Shown in pieces: positions 8,841-18,679 of a DNA stretch of 64,000 nucleotides. Under the pieces are notes generated by a model. The model had not been told where the DNA came from. It did no database searches and saw nothing but the letters and a program-made list of their open reading frames with translations. Source of the DNA: Aquilutibacter rugosus (GTDB lineage: Bacteria; Pseudomonadota; Gammaproteobacteria; Xanthomonadales; Xanthomonadaceae); assembly GCF_036541335.1 (NCBI RefSeq), contig NZ_JAZHBO010000002.1, positions 310,001 through 374,000 on the forward strand. The letters run 5' to 3'. The first letter of the stretch is position 1, and every line of letters starts with the position of its first letter. The translations under genes were made by a program, and so were the position numbers.

Positions 8841-11228
8841 ATGTCCACGGAGCAGTCACCGTTATGCATTCCGCGCATAGGCCTGCCGGCCGCTGCGGCC
8901 TTGCTGGCGGGCGCCGTGTGGGCGCTGCATGCGCCGATGACTTTATCTCCCAACCCGGCCTGGGCCTTGCTGGCGGTCGGTGCGGCGGCCTGGCTGTGGT
9001 GTTGGCCATTGCGGATTCCCGGGCTGCTCGCTCTAGGGTATGGCCTGGCGACCTTGCACGCGGGACAGGTGATGGCCCACACATTGCCGGCCGAGTGGGA
9101 TCGCAAAACCGCCACTCTTATCGCCACTGTCACGGATCTGCCCCAGCTTGAGCCCAAGGGGGCACGTTGGCGCATGCGCGTGGAATCGTCGCCGCTGCCC
9201 ACACTGCGCCATCAGAGCATCCGTGTCAGTTACTACCCCTCGCCCAAGGACGGTGCAGATGGCGGCGAGGACTTCGCCTCTAGGATCCATGTCGGCCAAC
9301 GCTGGCGCTTAACGGTGCAGTTGCGTGCGCCGCGATCGCTGATTAATCCCGGCGGGTTTGACGGTGAACGGCAGGCGTTTGCACAGCGTCTGGTGGCGAC
9401 GGCAATTCTCAAACGACCTGAGACGGCACGACTGCTGGAGTCGCGACAGGGGCTCAATGCCTGGCGTGAAGGGATGAGTGCGCGAATCGCTGCAACGACA
9501 ACATCCCCGTATGCTCGGTTTATTCGCGGTTTGGCGCTGGGCGATACGCGGTCACTGACGGACTCCGACTGGACTATCCTGCGCAACGACGGACTGACAC
9601 ACCTGATCGCCATCTCCGGATCGCACGTGGGTTTTGTCGGTGCGATGTTTGCCCTGCTGGTCGGTGCTTGGCTTCGGCTCTTTCCGCGCGTGCAACGCGC
9701 CCTGCCACGACCGATCGCCATGAGTGTGGCCGCGGCCGGAGGTGGACTGCTGTATTGCGCGGTCACCGGCAACGAGGCGCCGACCCTGCGTACCGCGCTG
9801 ATGATGGCGGTGCTGGCGGTAGCCGCGGTGCAGCGGCGTCGCATTGCGCCGCTGGATCTGCTGGCTCTCGTCGTTATGCTGATGGTGCTGTTCGATCCGC
9901 TGGCGGTGATGGGCGCGGGGTTCTGGTTGAGCATGCTGGGCGTGGGATGGCTGATGGCGGTGATGCCTTCGCACAACGAGGGCACGCTACGGACTTTTAT
10001 GCGCACGCAGTTTGTTGCGACCTTTGCGCTGATGCCGGTGGCGATGCTGTGGTTCGGTCAGGTCTCCATTGCCGGCTCCTTAGCGAACTGGATCGCGGTG
10101 CCGTGGTGGAGCGGGGTGGTGGTGCCCTTGGCGTTGATCGGAACGGCGTTAGAGGCACTAATGCAGGGCGCAGGTGCGTGGGCGTGGAGTCTGGCATCGT
10201 GGGCGTTCGGGTTGACGTGGCCTTTGTTCGAATGGATCGCGGCGCGTGCGTGGTCCATGGCCTGGATGCCGTCCGTTTCGTTGGCGGTGTTGCTGATCGC
10301 TTGTGTGGGAACGCTGTGGATGACCATGCCGCGTGGCATGCCGATGCGGTGGCTGGGACTGGTCGGTATGGTGCCGTTGTTCTGGCCTTGGTTGCCGCGG
10401 CCTGCGTATGGGAACATCGAGCTGCGGGTGATTGATGTCGGGCAGGGCTTGTCGGTGTACTTGCGCACCCATCGGACGGATGCGCTCTACGATGCAGGCC
10501 CAGCAAAGCCGGGTGGGCGCGATGAGGGGGAGCTGTCGGTGTTGCCTTCGTTACGGGCGATTGGGGTGCGACGCCTGGCCTGGATGATGCTCAGTCATGG
10601 CGACAACGATCACGCCGGTGGGGCCGCCAGTGTGCGACGCGGCATGCCGGTGCAAACGGTATGGGCGCCGCAAGGTGCAAAGGTGCCGGAGTCGCAACGT
10701 TGTTTTCGCGGCCAGCGCTGGCAACAGGATGGCGTGCGCTTCGAGGTGCTGTGGCCACTGCGCGGGAGTCCGTATCTGGCCAATGATTCGAGTTGCGTGC
10801 TGCGGATCGAGTCGCGCTCAGGAGTGGCCCTGCTGACCGGCGATATCGGCGTGGACGTAGAACGCGAGCTGGTGCGCCTGAATGCGGCCCAATTGCGGGC
10901 GCAACTGGTGAGCGCGCCGCATCACGGCAGTTTGACTTCGTCGTCGGACGCGCTGATTCGGGCTGCAGGGGCCAAGTGGGTGCTGGGCGGCACCGGTTAC
11001 CGCAACATGTTCCGGCATCCTCGGCCGGCGGTGGTCAAGCGCTGGCACGATGCAGGCGCCCGATTTCCGGTCACGGCCGACTACGGCATGCTGACCGCCA
11101 CGTCGAGTCCGCAGGGCTGGAAGGTCACGGCCCTGCGCGAACAGCGGCCGCGCCTGTGGGACGCACAGCGGCATCGGCAGGGATCGGCAGTTACGGTATC
11201 CTATGAGGATGACCGAAGCGGCCTATAG
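8841..11228 (+). CDS. comEC: DNA internalization protein ComEC/Rec2
   Basis: A 795-residue polytopic membrane protein: N-terminal helices, a DUF4131-type region, the competence domain with the core motif GLTHLIAISGSHVG around residue 260, further helices to about residue 520, and a C-terminal metallo-beta-lactamase domain. The metal motif SHGDNDHAGG is near residue 580, and another metal-binding stretch (APHHGS) lies further on. ComEC forms the inner-membrane channel for single-stranded DNA in natural transformation. Length and domain order are complete, so the gene looks functional. Its 3' end overlaps msbA by 26 nt. Confidence 0.95.
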   Translation: MSTEQSPLCIPRIGLPAAAALLAGAVWALHAPMTLSPNPAWALLAVGAAAWLWCWPLRIPGLLALGYGLATLHAGQVMAHTLPAEWDRKTATLIATVTDLPQLEPKGARWRMRVESSPLPTLRHQSIRVSYYPSPKDGADGGEDFASRIHVGQRWRLTVQLRAPRSLINPGGFDGERQAFAQRLVATAILKRPETARLLESRQGLNAWREGMSARIAATTTSPYARFIRGLALGDTRSLTDSDWTILRNDGLTHLIAISGSHVGFVGAMFALLVGAWLRLFPRVQRALPRPIAMSVAAAGGGLLYCAVTGNEAPTLRTALMMAVLAVAAVQRRRIAPLDLLALVVMLMVLFDPLAVMGAGFWLSMLGVGWLMAVMPSHNEGTLRTFMRTQFVATFALMPVAMLWFGQVSIAGSLANWIAVPWWSGVVVPLALIGTALEALMQGAGAWAWSLASWAFGLTWPLFEWIAARAWSMAWMPSVSLAVLLIACVGTLWMTMPRGMPMRWLGLVGMVPLFWPWLPRPAYGNIELRVIDVGQGLSVYLRTHRTDALYDAGPAKPGGRDEGELSVLPSLRAIGVRRLAWMMLSHGDNDHAGGAASVRRGMPVQTVWAPQGAKVPESQRCFRGQRWQQDGVRFEVLWPLRGSPYLANDSSCVLRIESRSGVALLTGDIGVDVERELVRLNAAQLRAQLVSAPHHGSLTSSSDALIRAAGAKWVLGGTGYRNMFRHPRPAVVKRWHDAGARFPVTADYGMLTATSSPQGWKVTALREQRPRLWDAQRHRQGSAVTVSYEDDRSGL

Positions 11229-12969
11229 CTCGCCCTGGAGCACGTACAAACGCCTGTTGGCGACTGCTAAACCGTATCGCCCGCTACTGCTGCTGGCTCT
11301 GATCGGTATGCTGCTCGAGGCGGCGGCCGGCGGCTACTTCACGCTGCTCATGAAACCCATGGTCGATCAGACCTTTGTGGAACGCAGTGCGCAGGTGAGC
11401 TGGGCCATTCCCTTGACCATCGTGGGCCTGTTTGTGGTGCGCGGCTTTGCCGGCTATCTGTCCGATGTGTTCATGGCCAAATCCGGTCGCAGCATCTCGC
11501 GCGACTTGCGAGTCACCTTGCTGGGTAAGTATCTGCGCCTGCCGGGTTCGCGCTTCGACGACGAGCCGGTGCCATCCATGCTGATGCGGCTTGGTAACGA
11601 CAGCGATCAAGTTTCGTTTGCAGTGATTGACGCCATGAAGGTGCTGATCCAGCAGTCTTTGCAGGCGCTGGTTGCATTGGGTGTGATGCTGTACACCTCG
11701 TGGCAGGTGACCGCGGCGATCCTGCTGATGGCGCCGCCGCTGGCTTGGATTATGGACCGCGTCGGTAAGCGCTATCGCCGCATTGGCCATCGCGTGCAGG
11801 AAAGCGGTGCCCAGCTGATGCTGCTGGCTGATCAGGCGCTGACGAATCAGCAGGACGTCAAAGTCTATGGCGCGCAAGCGGCCGAGGTCGGGCGGTACGG
11901 GCAGCAGGCCGATCGTCATCTCGAACTGGGTCTTAAGGTGGAGTCCACCCGCAGCGTGTCCTCAGCCATCGTGCAGCTGATGGGCGCCGTGGGCCTGGCC
12001 CTGTTGATGATTTTTGCAGGGCGCGAAGCATCGGCCGGGCGGTTGAGTGCGGGCGGCTTCGTCGTGCTCATGGTCAACATGATGGCGATGATTCCGGCGC
12101 TTAAGCAGTTGACCAATGTGCAGGGCATGATTCAGCGCGGTATCGCGTCGGCGCAACGCATGTATTCCGTGCTGGATGCAGCCGACGAGCCCGATCAGGG
12201 AACTGTGGATCCGGGACGCGTGCGCGGACGCATCGAATTCCGTAACGTCAGTGCGCGTTATCCCAATGCGACCGCGCTGGCGCTGCAGGACATTAGCTTT
12301 GTCGCCGAGCCTGGTACGGTGACCGCCATCGTTGGACGATCGGGTAGTGGCAAGACCTCGCTGATTCAATTGCTGCCGCGCTTCTACGAGCCGGAGGCAG
12401 GGCAGATTCTGCTCGATGGTGCCGAGGTGCGCGAACTTAAACTATCGGCCCTGCGCCGGCAGATTGCTTATGTCGGACAGCGGGTTCTGCTGTTTGACGG
12501 CACGGTCGCTGAGAATGTGGCCTACGGTGAGTTGGCCGATCTCGAGCGCGAACGCCTGCAGCAGGCCATTGCTGGTGCTAATGCAGCGGAGTTCATCGAA
12601 CGTCTGGACCACGGCGTGGATACGGCGATCGGTACCGGCGGCGGCAAGTTGTCCGGGGGCCAACGTCAGCGTCTGGCCATCGCCCGTGCCATGCTGAAAG
12701 ATGCGCCGATACTCATCCTTGACGAAGCGACGGCTGCCCTGGATACCGAGTCGGAACGTCTGGTGCAGGCTGCACTGGAGCGGCTGATGCCCGATCGCAC
12801 CACCTTGGTCATTGCGCACCGCCTGTCCACCATTGAACATGCGGATCAGGTTCTGGTGATGGATGCCGGTCGCATCGTGGAGCGCGGCACGCATAGCGAA
12901 CTGCTCGCAAGTGATGGCATGTATGCGCATCTCCATCGCATGCAGTTTCATGAGCCGCAGTCGGCATGA
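11203..12969 (+). CDS. msbA: Lipid A export ATP-binding/permease protein MsbA
   Basis: A 588-residue ABC half-transporter: six membrane helices (about residues 20-300) and a C-terminal nucleotide-binding domain with Walker A GRSGSGKT near residue 380, signature LSGGQRQR, and Walker B followed by DEATAALD near 506. It flips core-lipid A across the inner membrane as a homodimer. Two starts are possible, ATG at 11203 and ATG two codons later; both lie inside comEC. It overlaps lpxK by ATGA, which fits with co-expression of lipid A synthesis and export. Confidence 0.95.
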   Translation: MRMTEAAYSSPWSTYKRLLATAKPYRPLLLLALIGMLLEAAAGGYFTLLMKPMVDQTFVERSAQVSWAIPLTIVGLFVVRGFAGYLSDVFMAKSGRSISRDLRVTLLGKYLRLPGSRFDDEPVPSMLMRLGNDSDQVSFAVIDAMKVLIQQSLQALVALGVMLYTSWQVTAAILLMAPPLAWIMDRVGKRYRRIGHRVQESGAQLMLLADQALTNQQDVKVYGAQAAEVGRYGQQADRHLELGLKVESTRSVSSAIVQLMGAVGLALLMIFAGREASAGRLSAGGFVVLMVNMMAMIPALKQLTNVQGMIQRGIASAQRMYSVLDAADEPDQGTVDPGRVRGRIEFRNVSARYPNATALALQDISFVAEPGTVTAIVGRSGSGKTSLIQLLPRFYEPEAGQILLDGAEVRELKLSALRRQIAYVGQRVLLFDGTVAENVAYGELADLERERLQQAIAGANAAEFIERLDHGVDTAIGTGGGKLSGGQRQRLAIARAMLKDAPILILDEATAALDTESERLVQAALERLMPDRTTLVIAHRLSTIEHADQVLVMDAGRIVERGTHSELLASDGMYAHLHRMQFHEPQSA

Positions 12970-13988
12970 GTAAGCGCCAACCTCCGTCGTACTGGTACGG
13001 CAACCAATCTGTACCTTGGACCGCACGCGCGCTGGCGGGTGTCTATGGCACCGTGACGCAGTGGCGTCGCAAAGCCTATCGCAATGGGTGGTTAAAGAGC
13101 GGCTCGGTGCCGGTTCCGGTGCTGGTCGTCGGCAATCTGACCACGGGTGGTACGGGCAAGTCGCCGACGGTAATCGCCATCGTTAAACGACTGCAGGCCG
13201 AGGGTTACCGCCCGGGTATCGCCAGCCGCGGTTACGGCCGCAGCGATGAAAAGCAGGCCCTGCGCGTCACTGCCGAAACGCCTATTGCTGATAGCGGTGA
13301 TGAGCCGGCCATGCTGGCTCGCGCAACCGGCGCCCCGGTGCAGTTGGATGCGAATCGACTGGCCGCTGCACGCGCGCTTGTTGCGGACGGTTGCGATGTG
13401 ATTGTCTGTGATGACGGTCTGCAGCACTACGCACTGGCCCGCGATCTGGAAATCGAAGTCATTGATGCCGATCGCCGCTACGGCAATGCCATGCTGCTGC
13501 CGGCCGGCCCCTTACGTGAGCCGGTGGAACGTGGCGATGAAGTGGACTTCCGCATTCTGAATTGGGCGACGACTGAGCCCAGGCAGTTGGTGCGCGGACT
13601 GTGGCCCATGCAATATCGCTACGGTGATGCGGTCAGTGTTGCCACCGGCAAGACCCGATCGCTCGACTCGTTTCTGCAACGCCGCGTTCACGCAGTTGCC
13701 GGTATCGGCAATCCCGAACGCTTCTTTGAGTTTCTGCGTCAGCGCGGCATGCTGATTATTCCGCATGCGTTTGCGGATCATTATCCGTATGCACCCGCCG
13801 ATTTGCAGTTTGAGAAGGCACTGCCGGTACTGATGACGTCTAAAGATGCAGTGAAATGCCGTGCCTTTGCTGCGTCGAACGTCTATGAGCTGCCGATCGA
13901 AGCGCAGTTGCCGGATGCCTTCTGGAATCAGTTGCTGGAGCGGGTCGCACAGATTAAAGAGCGCAGGAATCCGCAGGTGACTGCATGA
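12966..13988 (+). CDS. lpxK: Tetraacyldisaccharide 4'-kinase
   Basis: A 340-residue LpxK that phosphorylates the 4' position of the lipid A disaccharide precursor at the inner membrane. The P-loop GNLTTGGTGKSP spans residues 56-67, and an N-terminal hydrophobic/basic segment precedes it. The DDGLQH motif near residue 142-147 belongs to the active site. The start overlaps the msbA stop and the stop overlaps the kdsB start, so three consecutive lipid A/KDO genes are coupled. Confidence 0.96.
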   Translation: MSKRQPPSYWYGNQSVPWTARALAGVYGTVTQWRRKAYRNGWLKSGSVPVPVLVVGNLTTGGTGKSPTVIAIVKRLQAEGYRPGIASRGYGRSDEKQALRVTAETPIADSGDEPAMLARATGAPVQLDANRLAAARALVADGCDVIVCDDGLQHYALARDLEIEVIDADRRYGNAMLLPAGPLREPVERGDEVDFRILNWATTEPRQLVRGLWPMQYRYGDAVSVATGKTRSLDSFLQRRVHAVAGIGNPERFFEFLRQRGMLIIPHAFADHYPYAPADLQFEKALPVLMTSKDAVKCRAFAASNVYELPIEAQLPDAFWNQLLERVAQIKERRNPQVTA

Positions 13989-14752
13989 CCGATTTTGTCG
14001 TTGCCATTCCCGCGCGCTACAGCGCCACACGTCTGCCCGGCAAGCCCTTACGTGATATCGGCGGCAAGCCGCTGGTCGTGCGCGTGGTCGAGCGTGCATT
14101 GCTCGCGGGTGCGGCCGAAGTGTGGGTTGCGGCGGACGACGAGCGCATCCTAGACGCTCTAAAAGGTACACCTGTACGAGTAGCTCTCACAGCGACCACG
14201 CATCAATCGGGAACCGATCGGCTGGCCGAATGCGCGCGAATTGCGGGGTGGGCCAATGATCGTATTGTGGTGAATCTGCAGGGCGATGAGCCATTCGCTC
14301 CCGCCGAGGGCATTCGTGCCGTCGCGCGCCTGCTGGAAGCCTCTGAGGCGCCCATGAGCACCTTGTGTACGCCAATTACGGAACTGCGTGAGCTGCTGGA
14401 CCCGAACGTTGTCAAAGTGGTGGCCAATCAGCGCGACGAGGCTCTGTATTTTTCGCGCGCGCCGATTCCGTTTGCCCGTGACGCGTTTGCGTCCGGTATG
14501 ACCGAGTTGCCGAAGGGACTGCGTGCTCTTCGACATATCGGGATTTACGGTTACAGGGCCGGGTTCCTGCAGACGTTCAGTGCCATGCCGCCATCGTCGT
14601 ATGAGCAGATGGAATCCCTGGAACAGTTGCGGGTGCTCGAGGCCGGTTATCGCATTGCCGTGCAAGTGACCCCGGCGGCGTTCCCGCCCGGCGTGGATAC
14701 GCCCGAAGATCTGGAGCGGGCGATCCGCCATCTTGCTGCCGGCTTGGCATGA
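13985..14752 (+). CDS. kdsB: 3-deoxy-manno-octulosonate cytidylyltransferase
   Basis: A 255-residue CMP-KDO synthetase that activates KDO with CTP for inner-core LPS assembly. The N-terminal nucleotide-binding signature (IPARYSATRLPGKPL) and the NLQGDEP motif are intact. It starts in the ATGA overlap with lpxK and ends in an ATGA overlap with uvrC. It is a cytoplasmic enzyme of normal length. Confidence 0.96.
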   Translation: MTDFVVAIPARYSATRLPGKPLRDIGGKPLVVRVVERALLAGAAEVWVAADDERILDALKGTPVRVALTATTHQSGTDRLAECARIAGWANDRIVVNLQGDEPFAPAEGIRAVARLLEASEAPMSTLCTPITELRELLDPNVVKVVANQRDEALYFSRAPIPFARDAFASGMTELPKGLRALRHIGIYGYRAGFLQTFSAMPPSSYEQMESLEQLRVLEAGYRIAVQVTPAAFPPGVDTPEDLERAIRHLAAGLA

Positions 14753-16575
14753 GTGAAGACCGACCCGCTTTTGACGGCAAGGATTTTGTCCGGCATCTGA
14801 GCACCGCTCCCGGTGTGTATCGCATGCTGGATGCGCAGGGCAACGTGCTGTATATCGGCAAGGCCAATGCCTTGCGCAACCGCGTTTCGAACTATTTCAA
14901 TCAGTCGCCCAAGTCGCCGCGCATTCAGACCATGATTGCGCAAATCGCGAGCATGGAAGTCACGGTAACGCGCACCGAGGCCGAGGCGCTGATCCTTGAA
15001 AACGAGCTGATCAAGTCGCTGAAGCCGCGCTATAACGTGCTGCTGCGCGACGGCAAGAGCTACGCGTACATTCTACTGACCGATGCTGAGGTGCCGCGTG
15101 TGATGTCGCATCGCGGGCCGCGGAGCGTGAAAGGGCAGTATTACGGCCCATATCCCAGCGGCCTTGCCATTCGCGAGACGCTCAACCTGATCCAGAAGCT
15201 GTTCAAGCTGCGCAGTTGCGAAGACTCCGTATTCCGTAACCGCTCGCGGCCCTGCCTTCAATATCAGATTGGGCGCTGCAGTGCGCCGTGCGTGGATTTT
15301 ATCGAGCCCGACGAGTACGCCGAATCCGTTGCCCGCGCTCGCATGTTGCTCGAGGGCCGTAGCGACGATCTGACCGCCGATCTGTCGGCACAGATGCAGG
15401 CTGCCAGTGAGGCGCTGAACTTTGAGCGTGCCGCGCGTCTGCGCGATCTGATCGCTGCAATTCGCACCGTGCAGGCGCGTCAGTATGTCGATGGCCGTGC
15501 TGCCGATCTGGATGTGCTGGCGCTGGCGCGAGAGCAGGGCGCTGCCTGTGTGGTGCTGCTGGCTTTCCGCGACGGTCGCAACTTCGGCACGCGTTCGTTT
15601 TTCCCGCGCATTCATGGTGGCGAGAGCGACGGCGAGATTCTGTCGGCATTTATCGCCCAGTACTACCTTGAGCACAATCCGCCGATGGAAATCGTCACAG
15701 CGGTGGAGCCCGATGATCGCACCGTGCTCGAAGAAGCTCTGGCATCGGTGTCGGGACGCAAGGTGCGGATCCGCAATACGGTGCGTGGCGAGCGCGCCAA
15801 CTACGTGGAAATGACACGTCGTACGGCAGAACTGGCGTTAACTGCGCATGTCTTTAGCCACAGTGCACAACTGCAACGGGTAAAGGATCTGCAAGCCTTG
15901 CTTGGCCTTGCCGAGACACCGAATCGCATTGAATGCTTTGATATCTCGCACACCATGGGCGAGGCCACGGTGGCGTCGTGCGTGGTATTTGATCGCACCG
16001 GCGCCGTGCGCCAACAGTACCGTCGCTTCAATATCACCGGCATTGAACCCGGCGATGACTACGCGGCCATGCACCAGGCGCTGACACGCCGCTTCCGACG
16101 CGCCATCGAGGAGGGCACGCCCTTGCCCGATGTGCTGCTGATTGACGGTGGTAAAGGGCAAATCGCCCAAGCCCGCGATGTGCTGACCGAACTTCAGGTG
16201 CAGAACGTCACTATCGTCGGCGTGGCCAAAGGCCCCGAACGCAAGGCAGGCGAGGAAACGCTGATTTTGCCCGACGGCACCGAACTGCAGCCTGGCGCCG
16301 CATCGCCCGGATTGCAGTTCGTGCAGCAGGTTCGCGACGAAGCACACCGCTTTGCCATCACCGGTCATCGCGGTAAACGCCAGAAAGCCCGTAATGCCAG
16401 CGCGCTCGAGGGCATTGACGGCGTCGGTCCTAAACGCCGATCGCAGATGCTCAAGCATTTTGGCGGTTTACAGGGGCTGAAAGCGGCGGGAATCGAAGAG
16501 ATTGCCCGCGTCGACGGCATCAGCGACAATCTAGCAGAACGCATCTACGCAGCCTTACACGGCATGGACGCCTGA
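14749..16575 (+). CDS. uvrC: Excinuclease ABC subunit C
   Basis: A 608-residue nucleotide excision repair nuclease. In order: GIY-YIG domain (about residues 20-95, with GVYRMLD and LYIGKA), a UVR helical motif (about 205-235), the RNase H-like second nuclease domain (about 380-540, with the FDISHTMGE block), and tandem helix-hairpin-helix motifs at the C-terminus (GIDGVGPKRR). It makes both incisions around UvrB-bound lesions. Adjacency to pgsA and a tRNA-Gly/tRNA-Cys cluster matches the E. coli order uvrC-pgsA-glyW-cysT-leuZ. Confidence 0.97.
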   Translation: MSEDRPAFDGKDFVRHLSTAPGVYRMLDAQGNVLYIGKANALRNRVSNYFNQSPKSPRIQTMIAQIASMEVTVTRTEAEALILENELIKSLKPRYNVLLRDGKSYAYILLTDAEVPRVMSHRGPRSVKGQYYGPYPSGLAIRETLNLIQKLFKLRSCEDSVFRNRSRPCLQYQIGRCSAPCVDFIEPDEYAESVARARMLLEGRSDDLTADLSAQMQAASEALNFERAARLRDLIAAIRTVQARQYVDGRAADLDVLALAREQGAACVVLLAFRDGRNFGTRSFFPRIHGGESDGEILSAFIAQYYLEHNPPMEIVTAVEPDDRTVLEEALASVSGRKVRIRNTVRGERANYVEMTRRTAELALTAHVFSHSAQLQRVKDLQALLGLAETPNRIECFDISHTMGEATVASCVVFDRTGAVRQQYRRFNITGIEPGDDYAAMHQALTRRFRRAIEEGTPLPDVLLIDGGKGQIAQARDVLTELQVQNVTIVGVAKGPERKAGEETLILPDGTELQPGAASPGLQFVQQVRDEAHRFAITGHRGKRQKARNASALEGIDGVGPKRRSQMLKHFGGLQGLKAAGIEEIARVDGISDNLAERIYAALHGMDA

Positions 16576-16582
16576 CAACATC

Positions 16583-17146
16583 TTGAAACTTAATCTTCCG
16601 ACCATCCTGACCTTGCTTCGCATCGTGCTGATTCCGGTGCTGATCCTGGTGTATTACTGGCCCAATTCCTGGACCAATATTGCGGCGGCTGCCATTTTTG
16701 CCTTCGCCTCCGTTACGGATTGGCTCGACGGATGGATTGCCCGCAAGTGGGATATGCAGAGTCGTTTCGGCGCGTTTCTCGATCCGGTGGCAGACAAACT
16801 GATGGTTGCGGTGGCACTGGTTCTGGCCGTACAACACCAGCCAACGCAATGGATGTCGCTGTGGGTGAGTGTCATTATCGGCCGCGAAATTGCCGTAAGC
16901 GCCCTGCGCGAGTGGATGGCTGAAATCGGCCATCGGAGCAAAGTCAAAGTGGCGCTGCTCGGCAAAATCAAGACACTGGTGCAGATGGTTGCCGTCACGT
17001 GCCTTCTGTTTCGCGAAGACTTTCTGGGCCTGCCGATCTTTGCCATCGGTGAATGGCTGCTGGCCGGAGCCGCGCTTTTGACATTGTGGTCCGGGCTGGA
17101 TTACCTGCGCGCCGCATGGCCAAGCCTAGTCGATCAGAACGACTAA
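16583..17146 (+). CDS. pgsA: Phosphatidylglycerophosphate synthase
   Basis: A 187-residue CDP-alcohol phosphatidyltransferase with about six membrane segments. It makes phosphatidylglycerol phosphate from CDP-diacylglycerol and glycerol-3-phosphate. The catalytic signature DG-x2-AR-x8-G-x3-D-x3-D is at about residues 47-69 (DGWIARKWDMQSRFGAFLDPVADK region). The start is TTG at 16583, 7 nt after uvrC; no in-frame ATG or GTG fits between the uvrC stop and the conserved N-terminus. It is the last gene of the 14-gene plus-strand run. Confidence 0.94.
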   Translation: MKLNLPTILTLLRIVLIPVLILVYYWPNSWTNIAAAAIFAFASVTDWLDGWIARKWDMQSRFGAFLDPVADKLMVAVALVLAVQHQPTQWMSLWVSVIIGREIAVSALREWMAEIGHRSKVKVALLGKIKTLVQMVAVTCLLFREDFLGLPIFAIGEWLLAGAALLTLWSGLDYLRAAWPSLVDQND

Positions 17147-17173
17147 AACTGAAATAATTGCGTGCAAAAGGTG

Positions 17174-17203
17174 TTGACAGCCATCGGGAAATCGGTCTAA
17201 AAT
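17174..17203 (+). promoter_or_regulatory. Sigma-70 promoter of the tRNA-Gly/tRNA-Cys operon
   Basis: A perfect -35 box TTGACA (17174-17179) and a strong -10 box TAAAAT (17198-17203) are separated by 18 nt. Transcription would start near 17210, a few bases before tRNA-Gly. It is one of the best promoter matches in the window, as expected for a stable RNA operon. Confidence 0.75.
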
Positions 17204-17215
17204 CTCGGTTCCGCT

Positions 17216-17291
<76 letters not shown>

Positions 17292-17350
17292 ATTATTCAT
17301 TGGAGTCAGCGGTAGCCCGTGTTCGGTCCTGTATTGGAGTGATCATCAGG

Positions 17351-17424
17351 GGCCGAGTTGCAGAGTGGTTATGCAGCGGATTGCAAATCCGTCTACGCCG
17401 GTTCGATTCCGACCTCGGCCTCCA
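17351..17424 (+). tRNA. tRNA-Cys(GCA)
   Basis: A 74-nt cloverleaf with acceptor stem GGCCGAG/CTCGGCC, discriminator T and encoded CCA. The anticodon loop TTGCAAA gives anticodon GCA. It lies between the two tRNA-Gly copies and is probably on the same transcript. Confidence 0.97.
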
Positions 17425-17463
17425 TCCTCCACTTGGCTGGCAGGGGCTAAAAGACAATTAAAT

Positions 17464-17539
<76 letters not shown>

Positions 17540-17553
17540 TTGTTTATCAGATT

Positions 17554-17578
17554 ACGGTCGCTAGCAGCGGCCGTTTTT
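17554..17578 (+). terminator. Terminator of the tRNA-Gly/Cys/Gly operon
   Basis: A 9-bp stem (ACGGTCGCT paired with AGCGGCCGT, one G-U pair) with a 3-nt loop and a run of five T. It sits 14 nt after the second tRNA-Gly. Confidence 0.75.
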
Positions 17579-17601
17579 CGTTTTCGGCCCTATAAATGAT
17601 T

Positions 17602-17622
17602 ACGGCCGCCAGTGGCGACCGT
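17602..17622 (-). terminator. Hairpin after the broken sensor gene
   Basis: A 9-bp hairpin (ACGGTCGCC with GGCGGCCGT read on the minus strand, one G-U pair) directly after the sensor stop codon. It lacks a clear T run. Its sequence closely resembles the tRNA terminator at 17554 in inverted orientation, so the two may share an origin or act as a bidirectional barrier. Confidence 0.4.
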
Positions 17623-17629
17623 GTGGGTA

Positions 17630-18679
17630 TCAGACGTCGATCGGTGCCGGTTCCGGCTCCAAGTCCGCGGGCTGACGCCAATGATGCGTCAGATCGGCAA
17701 TGACAACGACGTAGTCTGTAGTATTGCCCGACGTGACTTGGGTCGAGCTGATTTCAACGGGGGAGCGGCGTCCGTCCGAGTCGATACCGGTGCCGGAATA
17801 ATCATCGCCCTCTTTGGGCTGGGCCGATTGCAGGGTCTTAAAGCTGCCGAGGACACGCTCGCCTGTGCCGCTATCGGCAAGGAGCTCTGTCAACTTCTTG
17901 CCCTGCAGGGTCAAAGGGTCCCAGCCGAAAACTACAGTAGCTGCACGATTGCTGGTCAGCATGGAACCGGCCGTGCTGACGGTAAAGATGGCCTCACCGG
18001 TTCTGTCCAGAATGGCGCGTTAGCGCTCGGTCTGAGTCTGCAGCAGTTCAAGAGCTCTGTGGCGCTGCTTGTTAATTCGGAAAATGGCCGCAGCGCAGGC
18101 GACCAGGCAAAGACCCAGCAGGATCAGCGTGCTCAGCACATTGCTCTGTAATCGGTTGCGGTACAAGTTGGCGTTCCTATTGAGATCGCGCCAGCGTTGA
18201 TTGGCGGAATTATTGAGCAATTCCGACTCTTTCTCGATATCGGCCAGCATGGCCCTACGCAATGGGGCAGGGCCCTGCATTCGCGTATTGGTGATGTAGG
18301 CTTGGGCCAACGAATTGATTCGCTGCAGACGTTCCCGATCCAGGGGGCTCAGCGAATTAGTGGACATCAGGCTCATGGTGATCCGTGCCAACTCCACGTA
18401 ACCCTGCTCGGGTGCGGATACCGGTTTGTCCGCGAGGTCTACCGGCAACGGACTGGCCGGTTCGCCAACCTCGGAGGCGCCTAATTTGGTCGTTGCCGTC
18501 TGCAAGTCCTTTAAAGTCAGGCGCAATTCAAATGCATCGGTCGCCAGGTCGCGGTTGTCGCGTAATTCCTTGGCGGCATGCGAGTAATAGACTGCAAATC
18601 CCAGCGCAAAGATGACGGTGATGACTAGTATCACAAGTAGTAGTAGCGGGCTACGACGACCCGGCGAGGGTAGTGACAT
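17630..18679 (-). pseudogene. PAS-domain membrane sensor broken by an in-frame stop
   Basis: Read without interruption this would be a 349-residue protein: a membrane helix (about residues 10-32), a periplasmic helical region (about 33-180), a second helix (about 183-203), and a cytoplasmic PAS-like domain starting at AILDRTGEAIFTVS. A single TAA at 18020-18022 splits it after residue 219, exactly at the linker between the second helix and the PAS domain, with the frame unchanged on both sides. The flanking residues (TQTER then RAILDRTG) suggest a lost Gln codon, CAA to TAA, though this is inference. No kinase, GGDEF or HTH domain follows the PAS domain, so even the intact gene would lack an output domain. 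It lies reversed between tRNA-Gly and tRNA-Leu. Confidence 0.75.
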
